From JAWLBW01 sp041687475 (GTDB lineage Bacteria; J088; JAWLBW01): a stretch of DNA of 15,819 nt. Position 1 is the stretch's first letter; every line of letters begins with the position of its first letter. Below the pieces are notes generated by a model that was not told the origin of the DNA, made no database searches, and saw only the letters and a program-made list of their open reading frames with translations. Position numbers and translations under genes: made by a program. Location: contig JAWLBW010000081.1 in the NCBI GenBank assembly GCA_041687475.1, positions 1-15,819 on the forward strand, written 5' to 3'. Below, one piece after another: positions 6,102-13,264 of the stretch.

Positions 6102-9100
6102 CATGTTGCAGGCTGCCAACCAGCTTACCGGGGGCGAACACCCCGTTACCGTGCTCCTCGACGATAACTGGTTTCGTATCGACGAGCATGCCCGCCTATC
6201 CCACAAGCGTCGTCTTGTCTACCGGATAAATCAGAAAGTGGCAGCCGCACGGTGGGGTAATGTCGACGTTTCGTGGCAACCGTGGCTTCAGAACAAACCT
6301 GCGCTGCAGGCGACTGTCGTTTCAGCCGGTGGGCGCCTGCACCTGCTCAAGGATACCGACTTCATGGAGTCGGCAGGTTCGGTGGGGCCCTTGAGCACTT
6401 ACAACGATGCTCGCTTTCTGCGCGCCCCCCTGCCCGACATAGGTCCCGGCTCTCTGGTCGAAGTCGTCATAACCGCCGTTGAAAAGCGTGCGCTGGCAAA
6501 GAGCGGCGTGTCGCAACGTCTACGATTCACCCATGGAATGCCCGTTCTCTTCGCTCGTGTAGTGATTGACGCTCCCGATGCAGTTCCACTGCATGTTCTC
6601 AACGGTGTCGACAACACCCAGGCCAGACGAAAGAAGGCAGGACACACCATGCGTCACAGCTTTCTTTTCCAGAACCTGCAAGCATTTGATGGCAGACTCG
6701 TATCGGCTCCGCCCGACATTGACCCGTTTCCTTTCATCGCTTTCTCTACAGTGCCCGAATGGACGCTCGTAAGCGGCGAATACGCTGAGATGATCGCCGA
6801 GGCCATTGACGTGCCCGGGGTTCAGGCGCTGGCGCATTCATCGGCGAGCCAGTTTGCCGATACCCGTGCGCGCATTCGCGCCGTGCTCAGGCGACTTCAC
6901 AGAGCCGTTCGTTACGAGGCGGTCGAGTTCGGCGAATCGTCCATCATTCCCCGGTCGGCCACCCAGACGTTAAAAAACCGCTACGGCGACTGCAAGGACA
7001 AAGCCGTACTTCTCGTATCGATGCTACGTGCCCTGGGTATCGCAGCAGATGTTGCACTCATCAAGGCCGGTCCGGGCCCCGACGTTCTACCCGGACTGCC
7101 GGGCCTCGGCGAATTCAACCACGCCATCGTGTATCTTCCGGCGCAGAAGCTCTTCATAGATCCGACCGATCCGTACGCCGAACCAGGCGTCCTTCCCGAT
7201 GAGGTTCAGGGCCGCTGGGCCCTCATTATCGCCGACAAGGGTGGAAAACTCATTCAGACGCCCCAGTTGTCTTCGCAACAGAATGTCGTTCGCAGCACCC
7301 GCACCGTGCGCATGACCGAACAGGGGGCGCCCACCATTCATGAGCTCATCGAGGCCGAAGGTGGCGAGGAGCGAAGCTTGCGGGGCTACCTGGCTTCGCT
7401 TGACGAGCAGCAATCGAGACGCTGGGTCGAAGCTTATGCTCGCTCTACTTTCGGCGCTCGTACGATCGGTACGTATTCATGGCCCGAGCCAGACGACCTC
7501 TCATCGAGGTTCCGTATCGAACTTGTCGCTTATGAGGGACAGCGCGGCAGAACGGAGAAAGGCGGCGCAACCTACGTCATTTCGTTGATGGAAGCTCTTC
7601 AGGAATTGCCGGCGCCTTTTCTCATTCCGGCCGCTGAAAATCCGTTCAAGGGCGACACGGCTCTATCACGCGCCTATATTGCCGATACCACGTACAAAGT
7701 CGTAGCCCCCGATGGTTACGAAATTTCCCACATACCGACCGGAGGCTCCCGCAACCTTGGCGTCTCGCAGTTGCATTGGGAAGTACAGAAGACGTCGTCG
7801 TCGGAAGTACGTATCAGGATGGTTTTCGACACAGTCAAGCAACGCTTCAGCGCCCATGAGGCCGACGCCCTACGCCTCGCCGTACGCCGGGTTGCCGAAA
7901 GCAGCCCTCTGGTTGTTCGCTTCGAGCAGGTCGCTCGACGACAGCTCGATGAAGGCGAGGTCGCGACGGCGTTGCGTTCTTACCAGGAAAGCGTCGTAAA
8001 ACACCCCGACGAGGCCCTTCACTACATCGAGTTCTCAGACGCTCTGCTCCGGGTCGGACTTGGAGAAGCATCACGAACCGTTGCTCATCACGCGGTCAAG
8101 CTGGCCCCCGACTCGGCCGAGGCCCACCTTCTTTACGGCCAGGTTCTCTCGCATGACCTGCTTGGAAGGGCCTTTGAGATCGGCCACGATCGCCAGGCAG
8201 CCATGCGGCTCTTGCAGACGGCCCTCGAACTCGAACCCGAAAACGGCGAGGCCCGCATAGCCCTCGCTCGCCTGCTTGAGTACGCGCCGTCTGGCGAACA
8301 TTTCGGAGCCGGCGCCGACCTGGACGGCGCCATCCGTCACTATCTGGAGGCACGGGCGCGTGGCCATACGTCTGTAGACGATGCCTTGATGCACGCCATG
8401 CTGGTTGCGGGCCGGTACGATACCCTCCGGGAATTCGCTGAAAAGGAAAGCCGTGCACCTGCACGCTTCGCCTATCTCATGGCGACCCTGGCCCTCGGCG
8501 ATGGCGCCCAGGCTGCCGTGAACCGCAGCCTCACCATGAATTACGTGGCCAGACAGAACGCACTCGGCACGGCATCGGACCTGCTCGTCGGCCTTCGGCG
8601 ATACTCACTGGCCGCAACCATCCTTGAAGCCTCGGCCCACGGATCCATGGCAGGCGATCAGCTCGCAAGTCGTGCACAGCGTCTTCGCTCGGTTCGCCTG
8701 ACCGAAAACATGAAGTTCGACATAACCGTACCCGACGACTTCATCAGGTCCTATCTGAAAAGGGCATACATGGCAACCTTGGACGATCAGGAGAAACTGG
8801 CATCGTACTACACAAATGCCACTCGCCTTGCCTACTTTTCCCAGAACAGGGGCAGCGAAGTTCTCTTGCAGCCGGCACGTTCAGTTCACAGGGTGGCACG
8901 GGCCGAGAACCTGACCAAGCAGTCGGTTATCGACCTTCTGCTTTCGTCAATGCAGATTAAGGTCGAAGGCAATGAAGTGTTCGGCTATAGAGTCTCGGTT
9001 CAGTCATTTACCGCAGAAGGCAGGGTAAGGGAAGAGAACTATTTCGTGGTGCGCGAACACGGCTCGCTTCGCATCGTGGGGACGCCTGATCTCGCCCCGG

Positions 9101-10041
9101 CTCTTGCATTCCAACTGTTCGGGTACATTGACGCAAACCAACGGATGGTTTCGGCAAAGTGGGTACAGTGGCTGCTAGAATTCACGGAACTCAGCGATGC
9201 ATACCTGCCGTTCGTTCTCCTGGCTCAGGAAGGATACCTCAACAAAGCCGAAGGCCTTCGTGTTGCGACTCTGGCCTTGTTGATGGACGGCCCGGGGCGT
9301 CTGTTCGATACGGGCATCGTTCATCTGGCCGAAATGCTCGACACGAAAGACGAATTCCTTCTCTCGGTCATACACGTTGCCCTGGCCAAGGGCTATCACA
9401 AACACAAGCGCTGGGAGGAACTCGAGGCCGTTCTTGCGAGAACCCGATACAGCCCTGTTCTTTTTCCCTTGCGCGCAGACCTTCTCATGCAGTCTGGCCG
9501 CTATCAGGAGTTGGAAAAGTTTTTTACCGACAGCGAGCCCTTTGAACAACAACGATTGGAGTTGCACAGAGCTCGTTCCCGGGCCGCCGAAGCCCGGGGA
9601 GCGTATCGCGAGGCCCACGCTTGGGCACAAGAAGCCATCGAGCACCATCAGGCAACTGTCGATGATTATACTCGCTTCGGTTGGCTAGCCATGCTGACCG
9701 GAAGCGTCAACGCCGAAACCGAGGAAGCCGTTCGAAAAGCCCTCAGTCTTACCCATGGGCTTGATACCGATGTGCTCGACCTGCTGGCAGCCGTATGCGC
9801 AGAAAACGGCAATGCGGCCGAGTCACGTGAGGCCATGCTCAGAAGCCTTTCTTTGCAGGAGTTGAGCCAACCAAGAGCGCAGGACTGGTTCGTGCTGGGT
9901 CGCCTGGCCGAGCGCTATGGAATCGAAAGCGCAGCCCGGTCATCGTATCAGCGGGTAAAACCGGGAAAGGGACTCGACGCCACCGTCTACGTCATTACCC
10001 AGCGAAGGATCGACGGGTTGCAGAAAAGCGATCGGGGCTGA
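6067..10041 (+). CDS. DUF3857 / transglutaminase-like / TPR protein (body of frameshifted gene)
   Basis: The open frame gives up to 1324 residues from TTG 6067; ATG 6103 is the first ATG, but neither start has a proper RBS, and the real N-terminus is probably the signal peptide at 5939. Residues about 25-230 fit DUF3857. A transglutaminase-like core follows, with Cys309 (YGDCKDKA), His352 (FNHAIVYL) and Asp365 (FIDPTD) forming a complete triad, so it may be catalytically competent. TPR-like helical repeats occupy about 615-790 and 1060-1310. Between them, about 888-1020, is a segment I cannot classify, possibly NTF2-like. Similar proteins are common in Myxococcota and Bacteroidota and are usually exported; their substrates are unknown. 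It is convergent with the pirin gene, with 10 bases between the stops. Confidence 0.82.
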   Translation: MGRASLDSDPGGMLQAANQLTGGEHPVTVLLDDNWFRIDEHARLSHKRRLVYRINQKVAAARWGNVDVSWQPWLQNKPALQATVVSAGGRLHLLKDTDFMESAGSVGPLSTYNDARFLRAPLPDIGPGSLVEVVITAVEKRALAKSGVSQRLRFTHGMPVLFARVVIDAPDAVPLHVLNGVDNTQARRKKAGHTMRHSFLFQNLQAFDGRLVSAPPDIDPFPFIAFSTVPEWTLVSGEYAEMIAEAIDVPGVQALAHSSASQFADTRARIRAVLRRLHRAVRYEAVEFGESSIIPRSATQTLKNRYGDCKDKAVLLVSMLRALGIAADVALIKAGPGPDVLPGLPGLGEFNHAIVYLPAQKLFIDPTDPYAEPGVLPDEVQGRWALIIADKGGKLIQTPQLSSQQNVVRSTRTVRMTEQGAPTIHELIEAEGGEERSLRGYLASLDEQQSRRWVEAYARSTFGARTIGTYSWPEPDDLSSRFRIELVAYEGQRGRTEKGGATYVISLMEALQELPAPFLIPAAENPFKGDTALSRAYIADTTYKVVAPDGYEISHIPTGGSRNLGVSQLHWEVQKTSSSEVRIRMVFDTVKQRFSAHEADALRLAVRRVAESSPLVVRFEQVARRQLDEGEVATALRSYQESVVKHPDEALHYIEFSDALLRVGLGEASRTVAHHAVKLAPDSAEAHLLYGQVLSHDLLGRAFEIGHDRQAAMRLLQTALELEPENGEARIALARLLEYAPSGEHFGAGADLDGAIRHYLEARARGHTSVDDALMHAMLVAGRYDTLREFAEKESRAPARFAYLMATLALGDGAQAAVNRSLTMNYVARQNALGTASDLLVGLRRYSLAATILEASAHGSMAGDQLASRAQRLRSVRLTENMKFDITVPDDFIRSYLKRAYMATLDDQEKLASYYTNATRLAYFSQNRGSEVLLQPARSVHRVARAENLTKQSVIDLLLSSMQIKVEGNEVFGYRVSVQSFTAEGRVREENYFVVREHGSLRIVGTPDLAPALAFQLFGYIDANQRMVSAKWVQWLLEFTELSDAYLPFVLLAQEGYLNKAEGLRVATLALLMDGPGRLFDTGIVHLAEMLDTKDEFLLSVIHVALAKGYHKHKRWEELEAVLARTRYSPVLFPLRADLLMQSGRYQELEKFFTDSEPFEQQRLELHRARSRAAEARGAYREAHAWAQEAIEHHQATVDDYTRFGWLAMLTGSVNAETEEAVRKALSLTHGLDTDVLDLLAAVCAENGNAAESREAMLRSLSLQELSQPRAQDWFVLGRLAERYGIESAARSSYQRVKPGKGLDATVYVITQRRIDGLQKSDRG

Positions 10042-10068
10042 GCCCGACGCCTCATGAGCCCTCGGCTC
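10032..10068. terminator. Two small hairpins between convergent genes, possible terminator
   Basis: TCGGG/CCCGA arms (10032-10036 and 10043-10047) span the stop of the large gene. GAGCC/GGCTC (10056-10060 and 10064-10068) lies at the end of the pirin gene and is followed on the plus strand by a pyrimidine-rich stretch. Both are short and lack a true T-run. Their position between two genes ending 10 bases apart is the main argument. Confidence 0.3.
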
Positions 10069-11086
10069 TCTCCCGCTTCTCCACCCGCCCATCGGCGTGG
10101 CGAGCGAAGCGGCCTTCTTCGCGGGCGTGCACGGGGCCCGTCGAAGGCCAGGGCCAGCCGCCGAACTGCGTGCGTTGATAGTCGACGAAGGCTTGCCTGA
10201 TCTCTTCGGGCGAATTCATTACGAAAGGGCCGTGCTGCGCCACCGGTTGCCCGATCGGACGGCCCTGCAGTAAAAGGAACTCGCTTGCCGTCCCTCCGTT
10301 TTCGATGGGCAGCGCCGCATCGGAACGCAGGTGCAGGCCCGCGTGCCGGTCGAGCCCGGCGCCTTCCACCCGAATGGTATCGCCCTCGAAAAAATACAGC
10401 ACGCGATTAAGTCCGGGGGCACCGGGTGGCAGCGTGTACCGTGCACCGGGTTCCATGCGTATCGTCCAGATGGCGACCTCGCTGTCGGAACGCCCGGCCC
10501 AGGAGTCGGGCGGCGGCGGAAGCGGCTTAACCCCGTCCCAACGTCCGGCGACCACCGTGATGGAGGTAACCTTGCCCGTTTCGTCGCGATGCGCGACGGT
10601 GGGAATGTTCTCGCTCCACAACATGGTGAAGTACGGGTCGACCATCTTGCTCTCGCGGGGCAGGTTCAACCAGATCTGAAAGAGCTCGAGGGGGTTGCCG
10701 GCGTCGCGGCGCAGCAGGGGAAACATTTCGGAGTGGTTGATTCCCTTTCCCGCCGTAAGCCACTGCACGTCGCCCTGCCCGAAGCGGGCCGTCGCCCCCA
10801 GCGAGTCGGCGTGATCGATATAGCCCCGGCGTACGAGGGTAACCGTCTCGAACCCACGGTGGGGATGATGGGGGAAACCGGGTATCACGTCGCCGTGGTA
10901 CATGTTCCACCCGTCCTTGCCGGCGAAATCCTGGCCGATGTTCCGCCCGGAAAGCGAAGCGACAGGCCCCATATGCTCATTGCCGGCCGGGTAGTCGTCG
11001 TTGTGATGGGCGCAGAAGAGAAACGGGTCGAGCATGGGCCACTGAAACCCGAGCTGAAACGCCTGCAGAACAGCGGAAGGCGACAT
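10052..11086 (-). CDS. Pirin family protein (long form)
   Basis: A 344-residue bicupin of the pirin family. The N-terminal cupin carries the metal ligands as HHPHRGFE (His74, His76) and GINHSEMF (His118, Glu120), equivalent to the two His, then His and Glu, of human pirin, so iron binding is likely. It is longer than classical pirins (about 230-290 residues), with an inserted segment around residues 25-65 (CAHHNDDYPAGNE, SGRNIGQDF) and a C-terminal tail (QRTQFGGWPWPS). Some pirins have quercetinase activity, others act as redox-sensing regulators; which applies here is unknown. The ATG at 11086 has GAGG upstream and a TATACT -10 box at a normal distance. It is divergent from the lipase genes. 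Confidence 0.92.
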   Translation of the reverse strand: MSPSAVLQAFQLGFQWPMLDPFLFCAHHNDDYPAGNEHMGPVASLSGRNIGQDFAGKDGWNMYHGDVIPGFPHHPHRGFETVTLVRRGYIDHADSLGATARFGQGDVQWLTAGKGINHSEMFPLLRRDAGNPLELFQIWLNLPRESKMVDPYFTMLWSENIPTVAHRDETGKVTSITVVAGRWDGVKPLPPPPDSWAGRSDSEVAIWTIRMEPGARYTLPPGAPGLNRVLYFFEGDTIRVEGAGLDRHAGLHLRSDAALPIENGGTASEFLLLQGRPIGQPVAQHGPFVMNSPEEIRQAFVDYQRTQFGGWPWPSTGPVHAREEGRFARHADGRVEKRERAEGS

Positions 11087-11111
11087 GAAACCTACCTCGT
11101 AAGATACCTAC

Positions 11112-11150
11112 AGTATAACGTTCGTCCTGACGTAGTTCCTGACGTTCGTC
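11112..11150 (-). promoter_or_regulatory. Pirin promoter with overlapping direct repeats (possible operator)
   Basis: On the minus strand a -10-like TATACT (11117-11112) precedes the pirin ATG by 25 bases, with the SD in between. The place of the -35 box is taken by repeats: ACGTTCGTC at 11118-11126 and 11142-11150, and CCTGACGT at 11126-11133 and 11138-11145 (12-base period, plus-strand reading). No good -35 consensus is seen, which is typical of activator-dependent or operator-controlled promoters. Confidence 0.4.
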
Positions 11151-11182
11151 ACCGTTCCTGCTTCCGCAAGATGATGGAACAC

Positions 11183-11213
11183 GGGCGGCTCCCTACTCGT
11201 ACAGGAGCAGCCC
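11183..11213. other. Stem-loop in the pirin-lipase intergenic region
   Basis: Arms GGGCGGCTCC (11183-11192) and GGAGCAGCCC (11204-11213) pair over 10 positions with one G/A mismatch around an 11-base loop. It lies in the 267-base gap between two divergent genes, which otherwise holds the pirin promoter/repeats (11112-11150) and the lipase -10 box (11340-11345). No role can be assigned. Confidence 0.35.
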
Positions 11214-11339
11214 GCTTTGTGCTCGACAGCCGCCTCTTCAGAACTCGCGCGGATTCGCCCACCAGGTTCCGCCAGTCGTGCCCAACTCTCGGGCGCCGTT
11301 TTCGCCCCAGCCATGCTGGCCTTCGCCCCTGCCGACCTT

Positions 11340-11345
11340 TATAAT
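11340..11345 (+). promoter_or_regulatory. Consensus -10 box directly before the first lipase gene
   Basis: A perfect TATAAT at 11340-11345 is followed after 8 bases by the ATG at 11354. No -35 box stands out (TGGCCT at 17-base spacing is poor). There is no SD, so the transcript would begin at or next to the start codon. Confidence 0.5.
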
Positions 11346-11353
11346 AAGCACTC

Positions 11354-13231
11354 ATGAAAAGAGTGCTTGCCTTCTCGTTGCTGCTCCCGCTGGTCGCCTG
11401 CACAGGCGGCGATGATTCATCGGTAGTCGGTCAGGCCCCCACGGTCGTATACCGCTCGACCGACCGCATGATTCCCTTCCCTTCCGACCGCTATCTGGTC
11501 GAAGACGACGGCGCGTCATCGACCGCCGAAGGCGGAACGGGTTACCGGATAACCATTACGGCGCCCGATGACCCGGCGCTCGCACACTTTCCCGGTATTG
11601 CAGAGGGGTTGGCCGACATGGACGGCTTCGGCACGTCTGCCGATATTGCCGTGGCTTTCACGTCCCTACCGGTCCTGCCTGAAGACCTGTTTGACGAAGC
11701 CACGGCCTTCGACGCCTCCATCGAGAACGAGAGCCCCATTCGTCTGATCGTGGTCGAACCCGATGCCGACGACCCGAACGCCCCCGCTGCGGGCACGGCG
11801 CAACCCTTCGTCGCCCGATTGGAAACCGACGGCCGGACGGTTTTCCTGCGTCCGTGGCGTCCGTTGCAACCGAACACCCGGTACGCCGTCGTCATTCGCC
11901 ACGGCCTGCGCGACGTAAACGGGCACACGTATGAAGCCCCCGAAGCCTTCCTGCGCAACTACCGCAGCGGCAGCGGCGAAGGGCTCGAAGGCGAAGGCTA
12001 CCGGGCGCTGCGCAATGTACTTGCCGGCGAGCCCCTCTTCGCCCTGACCTTCCGCACGGCTTCCATCCGCTCGTTCCTCGACGACAGGCTTGCCGAGCTC
12101 GAGGCGGCGCCCGACGGCTTCACGTATACGACGACGGTTCCCACCCGTACAGACTGGTCGCACACGGCGTACGTGGTCGAGGGTTCGTTCCTGCACAAGA
12201 ACTACCGCGACTCACGCGGCCGCATGCATGCAACCGTGCAGTCGGAAGACCGCATCAACATTACCTTCACGATTCCCAAGGGCGACGGTCCCTTTCCCGT
12301 CATTCTCGGGCAGCACGGTCTGGGCGATGTTCGCCGGGCGGTGCAGCGTCAGTCCGATAAACTTGCCGAAGCCGGCTTTGCGACCGTGGCCATTGACGCC
12401 CCCGAACACGGCGACCGCATCACCACCACCGATCGCCGGCCGCAGCTGGGCACCGCCCGCGACGTGCTGGGTGTGTGGACCGACGGCAAACATCTTACGC
12501 TCAAGTCCTGGCAGTTCCGCGATGTAATCAGGCAGCAGGCGCTCGACCACCACCAGGTCATTCGCCTCTTACAGAGCCTGGTTCTCGACTTCGACGGCGA
12601 CGGCGACAACGACCTCGATGCGAGCCGCCTCAGCTACACAGGCCAGTCCATGGGCGGTATCATCGGCGGCGTAAGCGGCGCCGTGAACACCGATTTGCAG
12701 CGCGTTCTCCTGAACGTGCCCGGCGGTCGGCTGCACAACATCGTGACGCAGAACGAAACCTTCGGCGAGCTGGCGGTTACCTTCATGAAACCCGGCGCCG
12801 TTTCACTCAGTGACGTCGGGCGTATGTTCGCCATGTACCAGACGGTTCTCGATCCGGGTGACCCGGTCAACTATGTCGATGCCATCAACAATCCGCCCAG
12901 CGGCGTGGAACCCCGTCCGCTGTTGATTCAAGCGGCCCTGGGAGACGCCACGGTGCCCAACTACACCACCTTCGACATGGCGCGCGCCGCCCGGGCCACC
13001 TTGATCGGTCCGTGGTTTGCCGAGGCCTTCGACATCGTCACCCTCGACCCGCAGGCCGGCGCCGTCAAACTCCCCGACGTCTCGTTTGCGCTCTTCGCCC
13101 ACGTGCGTCGCAACGGCGCGGTTCACGCGGCCGATCACGGCAATGTCTGGGCCAGCGACTCGGCTCTTCAACAAGCCGTTCCGTTTTTCCTCGACGGAAT
13201 CGTGAACGCGCCCGAAGTCGTCACGCCGTAA
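11354..13231 (+). CDS. VolA/Pla-1-like lipoprotein lipase, first of tandem pair
   Basis: A 625-residue predicted lipoprotein with an alpha/beta-hydrolase domain. The signal peptide ends in LVAC, giving lipidated Cys16. The N-terminal half (to about 290) is beta-rich with the IPFPSDRYLVEDDG motif and the LQPNTRYAVVIRHGLRD stretch, as in the bacterial virulence-factor lipase N-terminal family (Vibrio VolA, Aeromonas Pla-1). The hydrolase half has GQHGLGD (oxyanion region, His321), nucleophile Ser432 in GQSMGG, likely acid Asp531 (LGDATVPNY) and His591 or His595 (HAADH). VolA is a surface lysophospholipase, so surface lipid hydrolysis is a reasonable inference but the substrate is not shown. It is followed 33 bases later by its paralogue, probably in one operon. 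Confidence 0.82.
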   Translation: MKRVLAFSLLLPLVACTGGDDSSVVGQAPTVVYRSTDRMIPFPSDRYLVEDDGASSTAEGGTGYRITITAPDDPALAHFPGIAEGLADMDGFGTSADIAVAFTSLPVLPEDLFDEATAFDASIENESPIRLIVVEPDADDPNAPAAGTAQPFVARLETDGRTVFLRPWRPLQPNTRYAVVIRHGLRDVNGHTYEAPEAFLRNYRSGSGEGLEGEGYRALRNVLAGEPLFALTFRTASIRSFLDDRLAELEAAPDGFTYTTTVPTRTDWSHTAYVVEGSFLHKNYRDSRGRMHATVQSEDRINITFTIPKGDGPFPVILGQHGLGDVRRAVQRQSDKLAEAGFATVAIDAPEHGDRITTTDRRPQLGTARDVLGVWTDGKHLTLKSWQFRDVIRQQALDHHQVIRLLQSLVLDFDGDGDNDLDASRLSYTGQSMGGIIGGVSGAVNTDLQRVLLNVPGGRLHNIVTQNETFGELAVTFMKPGAVSLSDVGRMFAMYQTVLDPGDPVNYVDAINNPPSGVEPRPLLIQAALGDATVPNYTTFDMARAARATLIGPWFAEAFDIVTLDPQAGAVKLPDVSFALFAHVRRNGAVHAADHGNVWASDSALQQAVPFFLDGIVNAPEVVTP

Positions 13232-13264
13232 TCTGCCAGGCCCTGTACGTATTGGAAACTGCCC

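Noticed and set aside
8071..8464. Antisense open frames inside the large TPR gene
   Set aside because: Shadow frames of a coherent TPR coding sequence; no RBS or recognisable product.
10331..11344. 337-codon plus-strand frame opposite pirin
   Set aside because: The opposite strand is an unmistakable pirin with metal ligands; this frame has shadow composition.
11108..11355. Small minus-strand frames (68 and 84 codons) in the pirin-lipase gap
   Set aside because: They overlap the pirin promoter and the lipase start, lack RBSs and show no family pattern.
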